Shown piece by piece: positions 25,801-38,140 of a stretch of DNA of 64,000 nt. Both the position numbers and the translations under genes were made by a program. Position 1 is the first letter of the stretch. Each line of letters starts with the position of its first letter. The DNA lies in the NCBI GenBank assembly GCA_033060915.1, contig CM065386.1, positions 8,037,501-8,101,500 of the forward strand, read 5' to 3'. Origin of the DNA: Euryodendron excelsum (Eukaryota > Streptophyta > Magnoliopsida > Ericales > Pentaphylacaceae). The notes under the pieces are model-generated. The model made no database searches, had not been told where the DNA came from, and saw nothing but the letters and a program-made list of their open reading frames with translations.

Positions 25801-27769
25801 GTTTGACAATCAGATGCTCATAGTCAAAGGTTCAATTAATTTGTCTGTTGACACTATTATTATTCTAAATTTAAAACAAAATGTGCAAAGCAAGAAACTC
25901 AGGTATCAATGAAAAAGAACAAAAATCCATGGAATCTCAAATATGATTCATCAGTTCGTTAGACATATTCCAATAACGGAGGATGAACATACCAATAAAG
26001 GAGGTGACTTCTTTGGCAAAGAACTTCCAGGTGTAATCGTTGTGACTCAAACAGGGTCCTCACAGCAAGGGTGGTAGCGATGGAAACAGAGGCAGGGTGT
26101 TGGGTCGAAAGTGGGGAGGTGCGTCGGCGGCAGGAAGTTTGCTTTGCCATTGAAGGGGGAGAGGGAGAGGTAGAGAGAGGATAACAAACAAATTTGGGGC
26201 TGTAAAGTTAGGGCTCAATGGGAAAAGGGGAAAATTTTGGAAAACCTTCACAACGAAAGTTAATTTTCTACCGCGCGGGAGGGAAGAAAATATAGGAAAA
26301 GTTGAATTTCCCACGTCTTCCCAATATACAATAATTAAAATTATTAAGGATTTTACATAACTTACATGGTTTCGACTTTTGAGCGATAATCCTACTCAAT
26401 CAAGCAGGTAAGAAGTGGCTAAGATGTTTTTTATTTTAAAATAGAAGAAATTTAAAGAAATATAATTTGATTGTTCCATTTTTTAATTTTTGATTCAATA
26501 TATTTCTTTATTATAAAAGTTTAAAAGGATATACATTATTTGAACAATAACTATAATTATTTTGGAAAAAAAAATTATATTTTTGTCTCACTTATTTCAT
26601 TGGTAAACAAAAAACCACCCTTTGAGTTAAGTATTCTTTTTCTCTGATGAATTTTTCCACCTAATTATTCTTTCAGGTTTTATTTTCATGTCTAATTTAC
26701 TAATAAATGAACAATATATTTTATTTTATTTTTATTACTTACCAATTTTTCCTTTTTTCATTTTATCATAATTTACTTGCCATTAGAAAAAAATGGTTGA
26801 GTTATAGAATATATGAATTTAGTAATTTTAGCCATTTCTAGTATGAGTCAAAAGATATGCTATAATTGGTTGATGTTAAAGAATAAATATTAAAAAAGAT
26901 TGAAAGTGAGAACAAATGAACTGATAAGTGGGGAAGGGAAAATGATTTCAAGTTCGAGGGAAGGACACAGTTTGTTCTTTCTATAGGTGTCATTAGTGAA
27001 AATTTGTTTCAATCGTTTGAGTAGCTTACAAAAATTAGAGCATAACAAGTGGTGAGGTGTGCATGGATTGGGTTGAATCGAGTCCGTGCTAAACTCATAA
27101 TCGACCAAATCTTGATCGGTTCTAAAATTTTGAACCTAGAATCGAACGATCCTTTCATGGAACTGATCCAAACTAATTCGAGTCAGTTTAGTTCGACAAT
27201 TTTTTGATTTTTTTGTGCACTCCAAACAAATAATACATTATAACTACAAAAATTACTGTGATAATATCTATAAATTTGTCACAATGCATTAGAAGTCGCT
27301 ATGGATCGAGCCTAGGCAAAATTATAATAAAATTTTGTGGCCTAAACCCCTACTAGCTTGAATGAGGCCTAAAATCTTAATTCCAAGTTGAATTAAGAAT
27401 TAATGATGCCCGAGCCCACCCACTCTTGCCGAAATGGTAAATTTCAAATTAAAAAATACAAATAATTATTAAAAAAATCAATTAGAAGCCCAATTTGTGT
27501 CTATGCATTTTGCAAACCAATCAGGTTTCAAGTTCAAACCATATAACATTACCTTTTACACATTATTTTATTTTCTTGCCTTGAAATAAAAAGTAATTAT
27601 AGTATATACATGTAAACATTACGTAAATGCAGCTGGGCTAGGCTAGATAGGCATAACGAGCAGTTGAGCTGATGGCCACTCTCACAACATGTATATGTCA
27701 TGTACAAAAATAATAATTGAATAATTTATCCTAAATTGGTATTTTCAGTACATTTCGTCAATAATGGTT

Positions 27770-28535
27770 AATTGTAGTGATAAAATATTTCATCACCATC
27801 ATTCCAATATAAATATTTATTGTGATGATAGTATTTTGTAACAAATATTAAACCACGGTGCAATAAACTATTGTGACAATATATTTTGTCACAATTATTG
27901 CCTCATATAAGACTTATTGCTATAAAACATAATTTCGTCATAATATGTATATTTATTGTGACAAACATAATTTTGCAATAAAACTAACATGCACCTATTG
28001 TGACCAAGTGTTTTGTCACTCTACATTACACTTCAATATTTATTGTTACCAATTTATAGTGATGAACTTTTTTTTGTAACTAAAGGTAACAAAACTTTAT
28101 TGTGACAAAAACTTTTGTCATAATAACAATAACTTATTGTGACGAAGTATTTTTGTCACTATTTTTATAAAATAAGCCTTTTTGTGACAAACCAATTCGT
28201 ATCAATAAGTGCTACTTAATATGACGAAGAGGTTTGTCACTAAATGCAAAAAATAAAACTTTATCGTGATGAATTTATTGTGACAAGATATTTTTGTAAC
28301 AATTATTTATTCCCACCAGCGGGAAAAGTCCCCACCATAGTAGTTGTGATAAACTCTTGTGACAAAATTTATTTTGTCACGATTTTGAATTTATTGTGAC
28401 AAACTATTGTGATGAAATTTTTGTTTGTAACAATTTTACTTCTACCTCTGGCTTATTGCAACAAAACAAAATTTTCGTCATGATAAGTGTACTTTTTATG
28501 ACAAATTTCATTTCGTCACAATAAATTTTGTAGCA
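27770..28535. repeat. Right subterminal repeat array of the CACTA element
   Basis: The region is a dense array of the same TTGTGACAAA/TTTTGTCACA motif in both orientations, mirroring the left end. It stops just before the right terminal repeat. Confidence 0.85.
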
Positions 28536-28557
28536 ATAGCTAATATTTGTTGTAGTG

Positions 28558-29216
28558 ACACTAGTTCTGTTTTTGCATTGGTTCTTGTGCCCAATTTTCA
28601 TATTCTCTTATTTTTGCCTCTTCACTCTTTGCTTTGTTTTGGCTTTATGCTTGTTAGACTTTTAGCCGATTCAGAACTAGATAAACATCAACGTCAACTC
28701 TGTTTTTGCATTAGTTCTTGTGTCATTCAGTCATTTAATGCCACTTCATCTAATTACTGAAGCTGATAGATGTTTGCCTTGGCTTTTTCACCCACCACCA
28801 TAAGTTACACGTCTCTCTCTATGTTATCTCTTCCTCTGACCTCTTTTGATTCAAATCTTCTCTCTGCTTTCTCGTTCAACTTGGGATTTCACCTCTTCTT
28901 TGTGTCGATCGCGTTTCACGCTCGTTTCGCAGGGCTCAATGTTCACAGGAGAGGTAAAAATTTCTTCCTCTATCACGTTATTTACCGAGCTTTAGGTTCT
29001 CTCTAAGTTTTCGTTGTCTCTGCCTTTTGATCTAGTATTCCTTTCAACCTGAAATTTTCGACTTCTTCATGGGGTGAGATCTATGGTCTTTGTTGCTGCT
29101 ATATGTTTCAGACTTCTTAATGTACATAGGGTCTAGGTTGTTTGTTGCTTGTCTTGGGTTTATCTCTTTAACCGAAATAATTTTGCCGCTTTATTGTGGC
29201 TTGCTCCGACTATTAA
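28558..29216. other. Spacer between CACTA and Harbinger elements
   Basis: The first part (28561-28730) completes the 132-bp tandem repeat split by the CACTA insertion. The rest (28770-29200) is CT-rich and has a 79-codon-scale open frame on the plus strand followed by GAGAGGTAAAAA. That looks like a plant 5' UTR or first exon with a donor site. No downstream exon was found, so it may be a promoter and first-exon relic interrupted by the Harbinger insertion. Confidence 0.4.
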
Positions 29217-30607
29217 CACTATGTTTGGAATGCTCAGATTTGATGGGATTTGATGGAATTGGGATTTGATAATGGCATTTGATATGTTTGGAATGGTGGA
29301 ATTTCAAAATGGGATTTGATTTGGTGGGATTTGGAAGGAAAAAAAATCCACCTTCAAATCCCTTGAAAAATGGTTGGATGTCAACAGAATTTAAAGGGAT
29401 AAGACCTAATTTACTCTACTTACCTAGACTGCCCTTCATCTATTTTTTATTGGTTATCTACTAGTTTACGTTAACAACTCTATTTTGTTAGAGATATCAA
29501 ATATATTCCTATCTTTTTCTGCAACTTTCTTCAAACTGATCTCCTTTCAAAGGTCAAAGGCCATAGGCTAAATAGGTATGTGATCTGCTTCTTAATCCTT
29601 TCTTATTTGCTTCTCCTTTTTTTTTTTTTGGTTATATATTATATATATATATATATGTATATATAAACCTATCCCTGCTAATTCTTCCATAAATGGTCAA
29701 CGAATCAATGAGGAGAATGTTCTCACTTCAACGTTTGGCCATTAGAATGTGTACTCTTTACATTATTTTAACATTTGGCCACATCAACGTTTGGCCATTA
29801 ATTGATCAATGAATCAATTAAGATTTTTACATTATTTTTTATTTATCTACTCTTTTTCTACCTCCATTATCTTAAACTTTAAACAAAATAAAAACTGAAA
29901 TTATGTGCTACTTCTAAATCAAAAAGCTATGTGGTGTGCATGATTGGTACTAATAGTTTGTATTACTTGCAAAATATCTCTTCAATACTTTAACTAATAA
30001 AAGTCATAAATATTGCTTTCAATTTCTTTATGTTTCAACAAAACATACGTGTTAGTGGATGAGATTGAAGCAACTTACAACATTAAATTTAAAATCTAAA
30101 TCAATAACTAAACTATAGTTTACTGTGAAGTGGAACAAGAAGAAGAAAAGATTTAGAAAAAGTGGTAATGAGTAAGAATAGAGAAGAAGCAAAGTAATAA
30201 GAAAGTTTCATTTTTCTATCCGTAGTTTAGGTAATAATTATAGAGTATTAAATTACATTGAATAATATAGGAGGCAATCTTGTTCCATTTCTTGCAAGCA
30301 GTATGGTTCCATGGGTGATACACTTGGAAGAATGAGATTTAAACTCTACAATTAATTGCATGTTTTGACTTTAGAGGATCTGGATTCATCAAAAAAATGC
30401 ATTCATGGAGAACAAAAGGCATTAGACCACTATATGTGGAGATTAGAGTTTTTCACTTAATTTCATGACTGCATCCATGAATTTGTGTTTACCAAGTGTA
30501 CTAATGCTTGCTATTGATCTCACCATAGTAGTTGTTGTAATTTTTGTGTTACTCCATTTTATTTTTTATAAGCTCATCTATCAATTTTATTATTCAAAAA
30601 TATATAG

Positions 30608-31959
30608 ATGGACAACACCGAGGATCTAGAACGAATAAGGCGAATGGCTACTGGGGCTATAGTTGTGTGTGTGGCGTATTTAATCACTTTATTATCGACT
30701 TATCGACACGCTATAAGTGCGTCCATGTCTCATAGTGGTTTGAGAGAAGAGGTCAGAAGAATATTAATGTACAAGATTGAAACCGATGAAAAATCTTATG
30801 ACATATTACGCATGAGGCCTGATGCTTTTGGTAAATTAGTTGAAATACTTGGAGGAACTAAACGTCTAGAAGACAATGCATACAGTTGTGTGGAGGAGCA
30901 AGTTGCAAAATTTCTTTATATGCTAGCTCATAATGTAAGGAATCGTGCAATTTCTTTCTTTTTCAATCGATTGGGTGAGACAATCAGTCGTCACTTTCAC
31001 AAAGTTTTGAGGGCAATTATATCACTTGAAGATTTCTTTTTCATCCAACCAAGTGGAGCTCAGACTCCCCCAGAAATAGCAAATAGCCCAAGATTTTGGC
31101 CTTTTTTCAAGGTAATTTCATATCTATTGCTAAATTTTTAATTTTGTTCTATAATTTTTAAAATTATTAATAGTTAAAATTTTATAGGATTGTGTGGGTG
31201 CAATTGATGGAACACACTTTCGTGTGAAAGTTCCCAAAGCAGATGTTGCAAGATATAGAGGGAGAAAGGACTTTCCAACACAAAATGTGTTGGCAGCATG
31301 CACATTTGACTTAAAATTTACTTATGTCTTGCCTGGATGGGAAGGGTCAGCAGCTGACTCCAGAATTTTGGATAACGCGTTAAGTAGGGAATATAAATTG
31401 AAGGTCCCAGTAGGTAATTTGTATATAATTTTTTTTTAATAGGGCAATTGCAATTTTATATTATTGAAAATTAAATAATTTTCTCTCATTTAATTTAGAT
31501 AAATATTATCTAGTTGATGCGGGATTTATGTTGCGTTCTGGATTTATTGCACCATACCGAGGAACTCGCTACCACTTAAAAGAGTACTCAATTCGTGCAC
31601 CTGAAACTCCTAAGGAAATATTTAATCATAGACATGCTTCTCTACGTAATGCGATTGAAAGAGCATTCAGTGTGTTAAAAAAGAGATTTCCTATTCTGGC
31701 TAATGGTATGGAAGCTCAATATGATATTGACACACAAAATGAAATCATATTAGGTTGTTGCATTTTACATAATTTTCTCATGGGAGTTGAACCAGATGAG
31801 AGACTTGTTGCAGAAGTTGATCGAGATCTTATGAATGAAGATGTAGAACCTGCGCAAGATGTTACAAGCGGGAATGCATCTGAAGATGGGAGACAAGGAT
31901 CATTAACTCGAGAATTTATCTCACAGCAAATGTGGGATGATTATATTGCTAATCAGTAG
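30608..31959 (+). CDS. Harbinger DDE transposase (DDE_Tnp_4 / HARBI1-like), 3 exons, 396 aa
   Basis: Exons 30608-31111, 31188-31413 and 31499-31959 are joined by GT-AG introns of 76 and 85 bp, with phases closing to give 396 residues. The catalytic triad is visible: Asp175 in GAIDGTHF, Asp225 in WEGSAADSRIL and Glu297 in NAIERAFSVLKKRF. An N-terminal region with RRMLMYKIETDE-like and FGKLVE-like helices precedes the core, as in plant PIF transposases. The enzyme would cut element ends and insert into TWA targets, normally together with the Myb-like partner encoded next door. No stop or frameshift was found in the coding exons, so the protein could be functional. The start at 30608 was chosen because it opens the long frame directly. 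An earlier ATG frame at 30544 is not in phase. Confidence 0.9.
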
Positions 31960-32238
31960 CTTTAAGCCATTTATTTTACTTACTTTGTAGTTTTTAAATG
32001 AATTTTGTACTTCATTAATGATCCTGAGTATGTTATATTTTTTTTTGGGTATTTTTGCTTCTAATGATGTTACTGTTTAAATTGAGTATTCATTTTATGT
32101 TATATAATTTGCACATTCTTTTAGCCATTTTTAATCCTATTTAAGGTGTCATTATCTTAACATATTGAATGACTGTTTTTATTTTTAATTTTTTTTCTAT
32201 TGTATATTTGCTCGTGAATGTTTTTATACAAATAATTT

Positions 32239-33270
32239 ATGGACGGCGATGAAAATAGTAACTCCAAAGGTTATTTGGTGTGGACCCAACAAATGGATGA
32301 ATATTTACTTGAGGTGTTGCTCAGCCAAAAGATACAAGGTTAGAAGCCTGATAGAAATTTCACTAGTTCAGCATATGATGAAGCTGTTGAAGCAATTAAC
32401 AAACACTTTCCAGTAAAAGTAAATAAAGAGAAAGTGCAACATCAGCTAAAAACCCTGAAAAGGCATATGAGCATTGCATTAGAAGTTCTAAATAAGCGAG
32501 GCAGCGGGTTTGCTTGGAATGATATTACCAAAAAAATTGATGCAACAAAACCTATGTGGGATGCCTTAGTCAAGGTAATGAATAATATTTTAGTGTACTA
32601 TATTCATATATTTTTTTCTCTTTAAATTTATGTAATCATTTGACTTCAGAATTGAATATGTTTACATTTTTATCGTAAGCAGTCTTACCCTAAAGCACGC
32701 AAGGTTAGAGATGTGTCGATTCCTTGTTTGAATATCTTACGAGAGCTATTTGAAAAGGATCGAGCAATATGAGAAGCCGCTGAAAGTGCGAAAGAAAAAA
32801 ATCGTCGTTGGGTAAGGGAGGCAAGAGAGGGAGGGGATGCGAGAGAATTCAACATTGAGGAAATTGATGAGTTATTGGCATCTGGAGATATTAGTTCAGA
32901 AAATTTGGAAGAAAATGAAGAATCGTCTGATATTCAACAATCGAGCTCATATGTGCCATCAACATCAGTTTCTTCGAAAAAGGGTGGAAAGAAATAGGTA
33001 ACAAAATCTGATGAGCTTAATGAGAATATTGCTAACATAACAGATACAATGATCAAGACTGCAGATGCATTTGATAGATCTAATGTTGTGGCACAACAAG
33101 GTAGACGTCGAGTTTATTCAGCAACAGAAGTGTGGGGAGAGTTGAAAAAGATGGATGAAGTTGATATGAACTTTTTATTTACGGTTTCTCACTTTCTTGT
33201 GAAAGATCCCACAGCAGCAGAAGAATTTTTTGGATGCCTGACTGAGTTTCGTAAATCTTGGTTAATGTAG
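32239..33270 (+). pseudogene. Harbinger Myb/SANT-like accessory gene with three nonsense codons
   Basis: The frame opens at 32239 (MDGDEN...) and runs through a WTQQMDEYLLEVL motif typical of the trihelix/Myb-like partner of plant Harbinger transposases. A donor at 32575 and an acceptor ending at 32682 join in phase, and the frame ends at 33268-33270 after FRKSWLM. In-frame stops interrupt it: TAG at 32341-32343, TGA at 32770-32772 and TAG at 32995-32997. The reading frame is otherwise preserved, with no indels, so decay by point mutation appears recent. In characterised Harbinger elements this protein binds DNA and brings the transposase to the nucleus. Here only short peptides could be made, although a protein from a related element might substitute. 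Confidence 0.88.
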
Positions 33271-33883
33271 AGGATGAATGAAAATTCATCTTAAATGACT
33301 AATGGGAAGGATCATTTATTTATTTATCTTTTTAACTTATTTAAGAAGTTGAATGAATAAGGTAGTTTGGTTAATAAAGTAGACAATTATTATTAGGAAT
33401 GGTTTTTTTTGTCTTTGTTTCCTTCAAATAAGTGTGGGTTGATTGTGTTGGCCCATTTAATAAATTGTTTAATTGTTAGATTTGATTCATTGATGTATTC
33501 AAGTAGTCTTGCTTGAATTATTTGAACTAATATTATGTTCAATGGTGAATGTGTTCTATTTTGTTGTTTTATGTATCATAATTTTTATAGCTTCAAAATT
33601 AAGACTTTCTTTTTATGATAAAGCAAGGGATATTATATTAGACACAATGTGACAGTGAGGTTATTAGCTTCAATAATATCAAAGATATACAAAAATGCCA
33701 TAAGGGCATAGTTGTCTATAAAAAGTTTTTCTTTTCAATTCTTTATCAAATCAAATAAAAAGAATGAAATCTTTTTCTTTTAGTTCCAAACACAAAAAAT
33801 GAAATTTCTTAAAATTCCCGTCCTTTCATTTCTCGGTTTGAAATCCAATTCTCATAAAGGATTTGGTTTCAAACACAGTGTAA

Positions 33884-34200
33884 CTTCTCTCGCCGACAGC
33901 AATTTAATGCATAAAAAAACTTAGCCGACAGCAATTTAATGCATAAAAAAACTTAGAAAAGGTACTCCCATCATGTCATAAAAATCAAATCGTGCAACTA
34001 CAAATAATTGAGACTTGAAAAACCGACAGAGTCTCGTTTGGATGCAGCTTTTGTGGACTTTTCAGATTTTAGCTTTTCGGTGTTACATATTTTAGATTAA
34101 AAACGTTAAAAACTTTTAAAAAAAGAAAAAGTAACAAGTTAAAACCAAAAACCAAAAAACAAGGGCACAAAAAGAATTGGATCCAAACGATTGAATCACA
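33884..34200. repeat. Orphan RLK1 intron-1 fragment (copy 2), with a 32-bp tandem duplication
   Basis: From 33892 to about 34200 the sequence matches 13871-14145 of RLK1 intron 1. Its first 32 bp (GCCGACAGC...AACTTA) are present twice in tandem at 33892-33923 and 33924-33955. Only one unit exists in copy 1. No RLK exon follows. Confidence 0.85.
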
Positions 34201-36060
34201 ACCATTTGTTTCTTTACTTATTAAACTAGTTTCTTGTCATAATTAGAAAATGAAAAATGTTATTGTTTTAAAAAAAATTATATAGAAAACCCACTAAAAT
34301 GATGTGACAATGAAATTATTATAATTACAAGCAATTATGATAGGTATTTTATTTTAAAGAGATTATCTTTTATCCAACTACATCATTCTCATAATAAATT
34401 TTATATGAATTTTTCTGTTTGTACGGCATTACTCTTAGAAAATTATGCATGTTCGCTCTCTCACTGCGTAACTACCTATGTGTTTGGAAATAAAACAATG
34501 TCTTTGTCCTATTTGTCTGTCTCACATCTTTCAAACTCAATACAATAATGGGGTGGGTTCAGCAAGAGTTTGATTAAATCTTACCTTGTCCTTAATAGAA
34601 AAACTTTGTCTCACATTTTGTGCGTTCCAAACTTGTGACAAGTTAAACCTTTCCACCCTGCTCTTATCTCATTTAAGTTAATCGAGATTCGGGTTAAAAT
34701 GATTCAACCCGTATAAAATTTTTAACAAAAATAAATTTTAAAAAAAATAAAAATAATACAAAATATACTAACTCAAATACATTATTATATTGAGAAAGAA
34801 ACTGTCTAAAATCTAAGACTAAAAAGTTAACATTAGAATCTTAACATTTACTAATATTCTTAGGATATTTGGTATATTTAAGTGTAATATAATTATTAAG
34901 GTATTTCGTAATATATTTAGGCAGGTTCAAGATGGAATAACCTAAACTCTACCAAATTCCAAACCCGCATCGGGTTTTGCTTTATTCCCCGTACCCTGCC
35001 TCTAACCCGTTTATTATACACCAAATCATTTTTATTAGAGGCGGGGTGACCTTTTTTTTGCTCCAATTGCCACCCCTAAATACAACCCCCAAGAGTCTTT
35101 CTCCATATGTTCCTAGCATCGCTATTATCATCTCCTCGGAATGCAATTACTGCATGGTCAAGTAAATGAAGCTCGCTTTGATCAGCAGCAACACTTATGG
35201 TTGTTCATCAGCAGATGATTGAACATTTTCGCAAGTCCACATATAAAAAATCCTTGGCCTAAAATCCATGACACTGATGATTGAACATTTTCGTTTGATA
35301 AGGGCTAATTAATGTAATGTATTTCATACAAAATACAAACTACAAGAAAGATATTTATTTAAGAGTTATAAATGATATAAAATATAACATAATGCAATCC
35401 GTTTCCAATACAACTATAGTATTGATGAAGAGATTTAAAATTTAAACTCTTGTAATTTGTCTAAAGTATCCTTGAGACATCACTGATATTAACGAATAAC
35501 ATAGTTTAAATTGAAAAAGCTTTGTATGATGACTAACTTAATAATAAATTAAAAAATCTGTATGTTTATGATACAACTACTTTAGGCTTTATCCTAAATA
35601 TATATTTACACACCCATGTTTATCTACATGCATAATGCAAGGCTTTTAATTTTTATATTTACCTAATTATTTTACTATATCAATTTATTTTTTTGTATTT
35701 TTTATTTCCCATTAAATTTTCAGAGATTTGGAGGGCAATTGTAATATGTAATAGTATTAATTTAATTTAGTTATCTTAAATTTTATTTTATTAAATGCTT
35801 TTATATTATTATTAATTAAAATAATTAAAAAGATATATAAACTTAATAGGGATAAATTTGACATTTAAAATGCAGAAGACAATATTAATGTTGAAATGAC
35901 GTCAACAACTTCATTAATTAGATTCGTTAAAAGTTTGTTTAAAACTAGAGAGTTAATAACTTAATACTTCATTTTTCAAGAAAAGACTTGTGCATTAACT
36001 CTTCCTTAACAGTTGTCCTTAAGCCACTTGATAACATTTATCGTTTTTTAATATGATGCA
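34199..36060. repeat. Duplicated intergenic block M' (copy 2)
   Basis: The block aligns with 18178-20219 in the same orientation. Its left junction abuts the intron fragment at a short shared CACAACCA, where about 4 kb present in copy 1 (14146-18177) is absent. No gene was found. Confidence 0.85.
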
Positions 36061-36386
36061 TGAAAATTTGCTACGGTAGTGTGGCTTGTTTTCTAATATG
36101 ACGGCTAGCTGAAGGGTGCATGAATATCAATAGGAAAAATGCCACTTTTCAAGAAAAATTTGTACAAAAAATTGACTAGAATAATGTAATAATAGTATTA
36201 CTGTAATTAAGACCGTCATAATAAGTGTTTTATTTTTAAATGAATGATTTTTATCTAATTATATTATTCTGATAAAAAATTTTATATAAATTTTTTTATT
36301 TATATAATATTACCCTTGTAATAGGATTTTGAAGTACCGTTCTTCAAAGCAATGCATTGGGGGTCTACGTAGAATCAGAACACCAC

Positions 36387-36495
36387 TAAAATTTTCATGA
36401 AGAACTTTTCTTTTCCCTTGTCCAATGGTGATGGGTTATGTGGGATTCGGACTCTTTGTATCCTGGTGCTGCACCAAGAGATTTCAAAAAGGTTA
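36387..36495. repeat. Direct repeat flanking the Mutator-like insertion (left)
   Basis: The stretch from TAAAATTTTCATGAAGAAC to TTTCAAAAAGGT is repeated at 38141-38251 on the other side of the insertion. Only one copy occurs in paralogous block B (about 20510-20612). Confidence 0.8.
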
Positions 36496-37165
36496 GAGCA
36501 ATGCTAGGCACATTCACTTTTGACAGTCAGAATTGGATCATCGCGCTTATTATACTGCCACGTGTTTTTGTGCTGTAGAGCTTTAACCGAAACAGAGAAA
36601 TGCAAGTTACGTTATAAATGGGTCACACAGTACTTATATAAAATAATATTAATTGTCTTTTAATATTGTAAAACAAACTGTCATTACGTCATACCGTCAA
36701 CGCAGAAGTTTATCTCTGCCTCCACTCCCAATGTGCTCTCTCCCTCCGCCATTGTTACAGCTTACAACTGCAAAACCGCCACCCACCATGCGAACAACCA
36801 CCTCCTCTTCCATTGCACTAGACCCCCCTTCTCTCTCGGCCCACAAATCATCCATCTTCACCACTCCTATCCCTTCCTCAATCCTCTGCCACCACTCTGC
36901 CATTGTTACACTTGCAAAAATTGTTAACCACCTTTGCTGACCACTACCTCCGCCTCCATTGCACAGGTCCCTCCTCCCCCGTCTCTCTTTAGTTCTCTTT
37001 TTCTCAGTCCACACCCACTATCGTTCCCAGATGCAGTGACCCCACCTTCTCTCTTTCCCTCCTCCCTAAAACCCACCTCTCCTCCTCCCCCTCCCCGAAC
37101 CTCAGCCACCACTGTCGCCATGTCAGGGCAATGTTAGAGTGGCTTAGGGTGGGCGACACTGTCTC

Positions 37166-37170
<5 letters not shown>

Positions 37171-37196
<26 letters not shown>

Positions 37197-37198
37197 AT
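37171..37198. repeat. (TC)n microsatellite
   Basis: An uninterrupted TC run of about 28 bases lies inside the Mutator-like insertion. Confidence 0.9.
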
Positions 37199-37596
37199 GG
37201 AATTGAGCCTCCGACGATTCACAATTTCACAAACAAAAGCCCTAAACTCAAACCCTAATTTATTATGAATCTCCGTTGCACCCACCACCACACCTCGAGG
37301 TCCTCAACAATGAAAACCCAATCAACCATTGTATGGTGTCGATGAGCCTCACAACCCTGGGCAATTGGTATTTGACCCTCCAGCACACACTAATTTTGTT
37401 ATTATCTCCACTTCTTTTGGGGTAGAGAAAGAGTAGGCGGTCGGAAGAGGGGTTGTGGGGAATGGGGATGATGATGGCGAGGGAGTTGTCGACTCGCCGA
37501 GAGGTGATGCCAACAATGGTGGAGGTTGGTGGTCTGGTGTTTCGGCATTCAACTAGATTTCCAATGGAAGTGTATATACATACATACATGTATGAT

Positions 37597-37611
<15 letters not shown>

Positions 37612-37651
<40 letters not shown>
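37612..37651. repeat. (GA)n microsatellite after an (AT)n run
   Basis: An AT run at about 37597-37611 passes directly into about 40 bases of GA inside the Mutator-like insertion. Confidence 0.9.
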
Positions 37652-37653
<2 letters not shown>

Positions 37654-38140
37654 AGATGGTGGATGGTTTCAAGTTTCAGCCTTCAGGCGATGGTTGTGAT
37701 TAAAGAGAGAGAGCATACAGTAAGTGGGTATTGGTAACTGTTTCGGTTTTAGTGAGAGAAAATTGAGATGGTCTGATTTTAGTGGGAGAAAAGGATACCA
37801 AATGATGATCGTTCAATAAGAACAAAGGAGAGGCGTGGCTCAAATCACTCCCACCTTCAGAGGTTTGCATTGTCTTAAGCAGTCCGAATGTAGCCGATCT
37901 GAGAGGTCAAAGGTCTGCGAAGGTGTTCTTGCTTTTGTACTATTTTTTTATGGTTAATGAAAAGCTGAGTGATGCTAGGTTCATTTTTTTTATTTTCAGT
38001 CGATGATGTAAGGTGGGCCATTGGTCTTCATTTATCTCTTCCGGTTGCCTACTGCATTGGGACTGAAGAAGGCTACGTGTCAATTTGTTGGAGTGACGGT
38101 GCAAAAGCGATGGTAGAAAGGACTGTGGCTAGCATTCCCC

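Larger units (their letters stand above)
22167..28557. mobile_element. Non-autonomous CACTA (En/Spm-type) DNA transposon, 6.39 kb
   Basis: The left end is CACTACAACAAA and the right end is its inverted match TTTGTTGTAGTG. Both are flanked by the 3-bp direct repeat ACA (22164-22166 and 28558-28560), as expected for CACTA elements. Both subterminal regions are packed with copies of TTGTGACAAA/TTTGTCACAA in either orientation. The interior (about 22900-27700) is AT-rich, with only short, low-complexity open frames. I found no transposase (TPase/TNP1-like) remains, so movement would need a helper element. Poly(A)/poly(T) runs and a GC-richer island near 25950-26320 occur inside, with no recognisable gene. 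Confidence 0.9.
29217..33880 (+). mobile_element. PIF/Harbinger DNA transposon, 4.66 kb, with TAA target duplication
   Basis: The left terminus CACTATGTTTGGAA and the right terminus (reverse complement CACTGTGTTTGAAA) form imperfect terminal inverted repeats. They are flanked by TAA at 29214-29216 and 33881-33883, the typical Harbinger target (TWA). The element has two plus-strand genes, as in autonomous family members: a DDE transposase (30608-31959) and a Myb/SANT-like accessory gene (32239-33270). About 1.4 kb of noncoding sequence lies left of the transposase, including an (AT)n run near 29636-29665. The accessory gene is broken, so self-sufficient movement is doubtful. Confidence 0.93.
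36496..38140. mobile_element. Mutator-like element, possibly carrying captured sequence
   Basis: The ends are imperfect inverted repeats: left GAGCAATGCTAGGCACA, right reverse complement GGGGAATGCTAGCCACA, with ACGTG motifs further in on both sides. The interior 36700-37560 is markedly GC-richer than its surroundings. It is composed of Pro/Ser/Thr-rich or Gly/Arg-rich frames and two microsatellites, which could be a captured 5' region of a host gene. No transposase was found. No 9-bp target duplication is visible, because about 110-bp direct repeats occupy both flanks. Confidence 0.55.

Noticed and set aside
22195..28535. Regular short repeats resembling a CRISPR-type array
   Set aside because: The motif is 10 bp, in both orientations, irregularly spaced and confined to both ends of a CACTA element.
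30544..30735. Alternative start for the Harbinger transposase
   Set aside because: It is out of frame with the long exon 1 reading frame.
29217..33880. Whether the Harbinger transposase mobilised the TTA-flanked MITE at 40052
   Set aside because: Target type agrees, but the terminal sequences (CACTRTGTTTGRAA against GGGATGTTTGA) do not match well enough to claim a relationship.
36697..37291. Several overlapping Pro- or Gly-rich open frames
   Set aside because: Open in many frames because of GC-rich low-complexity sequence; no homologous domain. Kept only as possible captured sequence.
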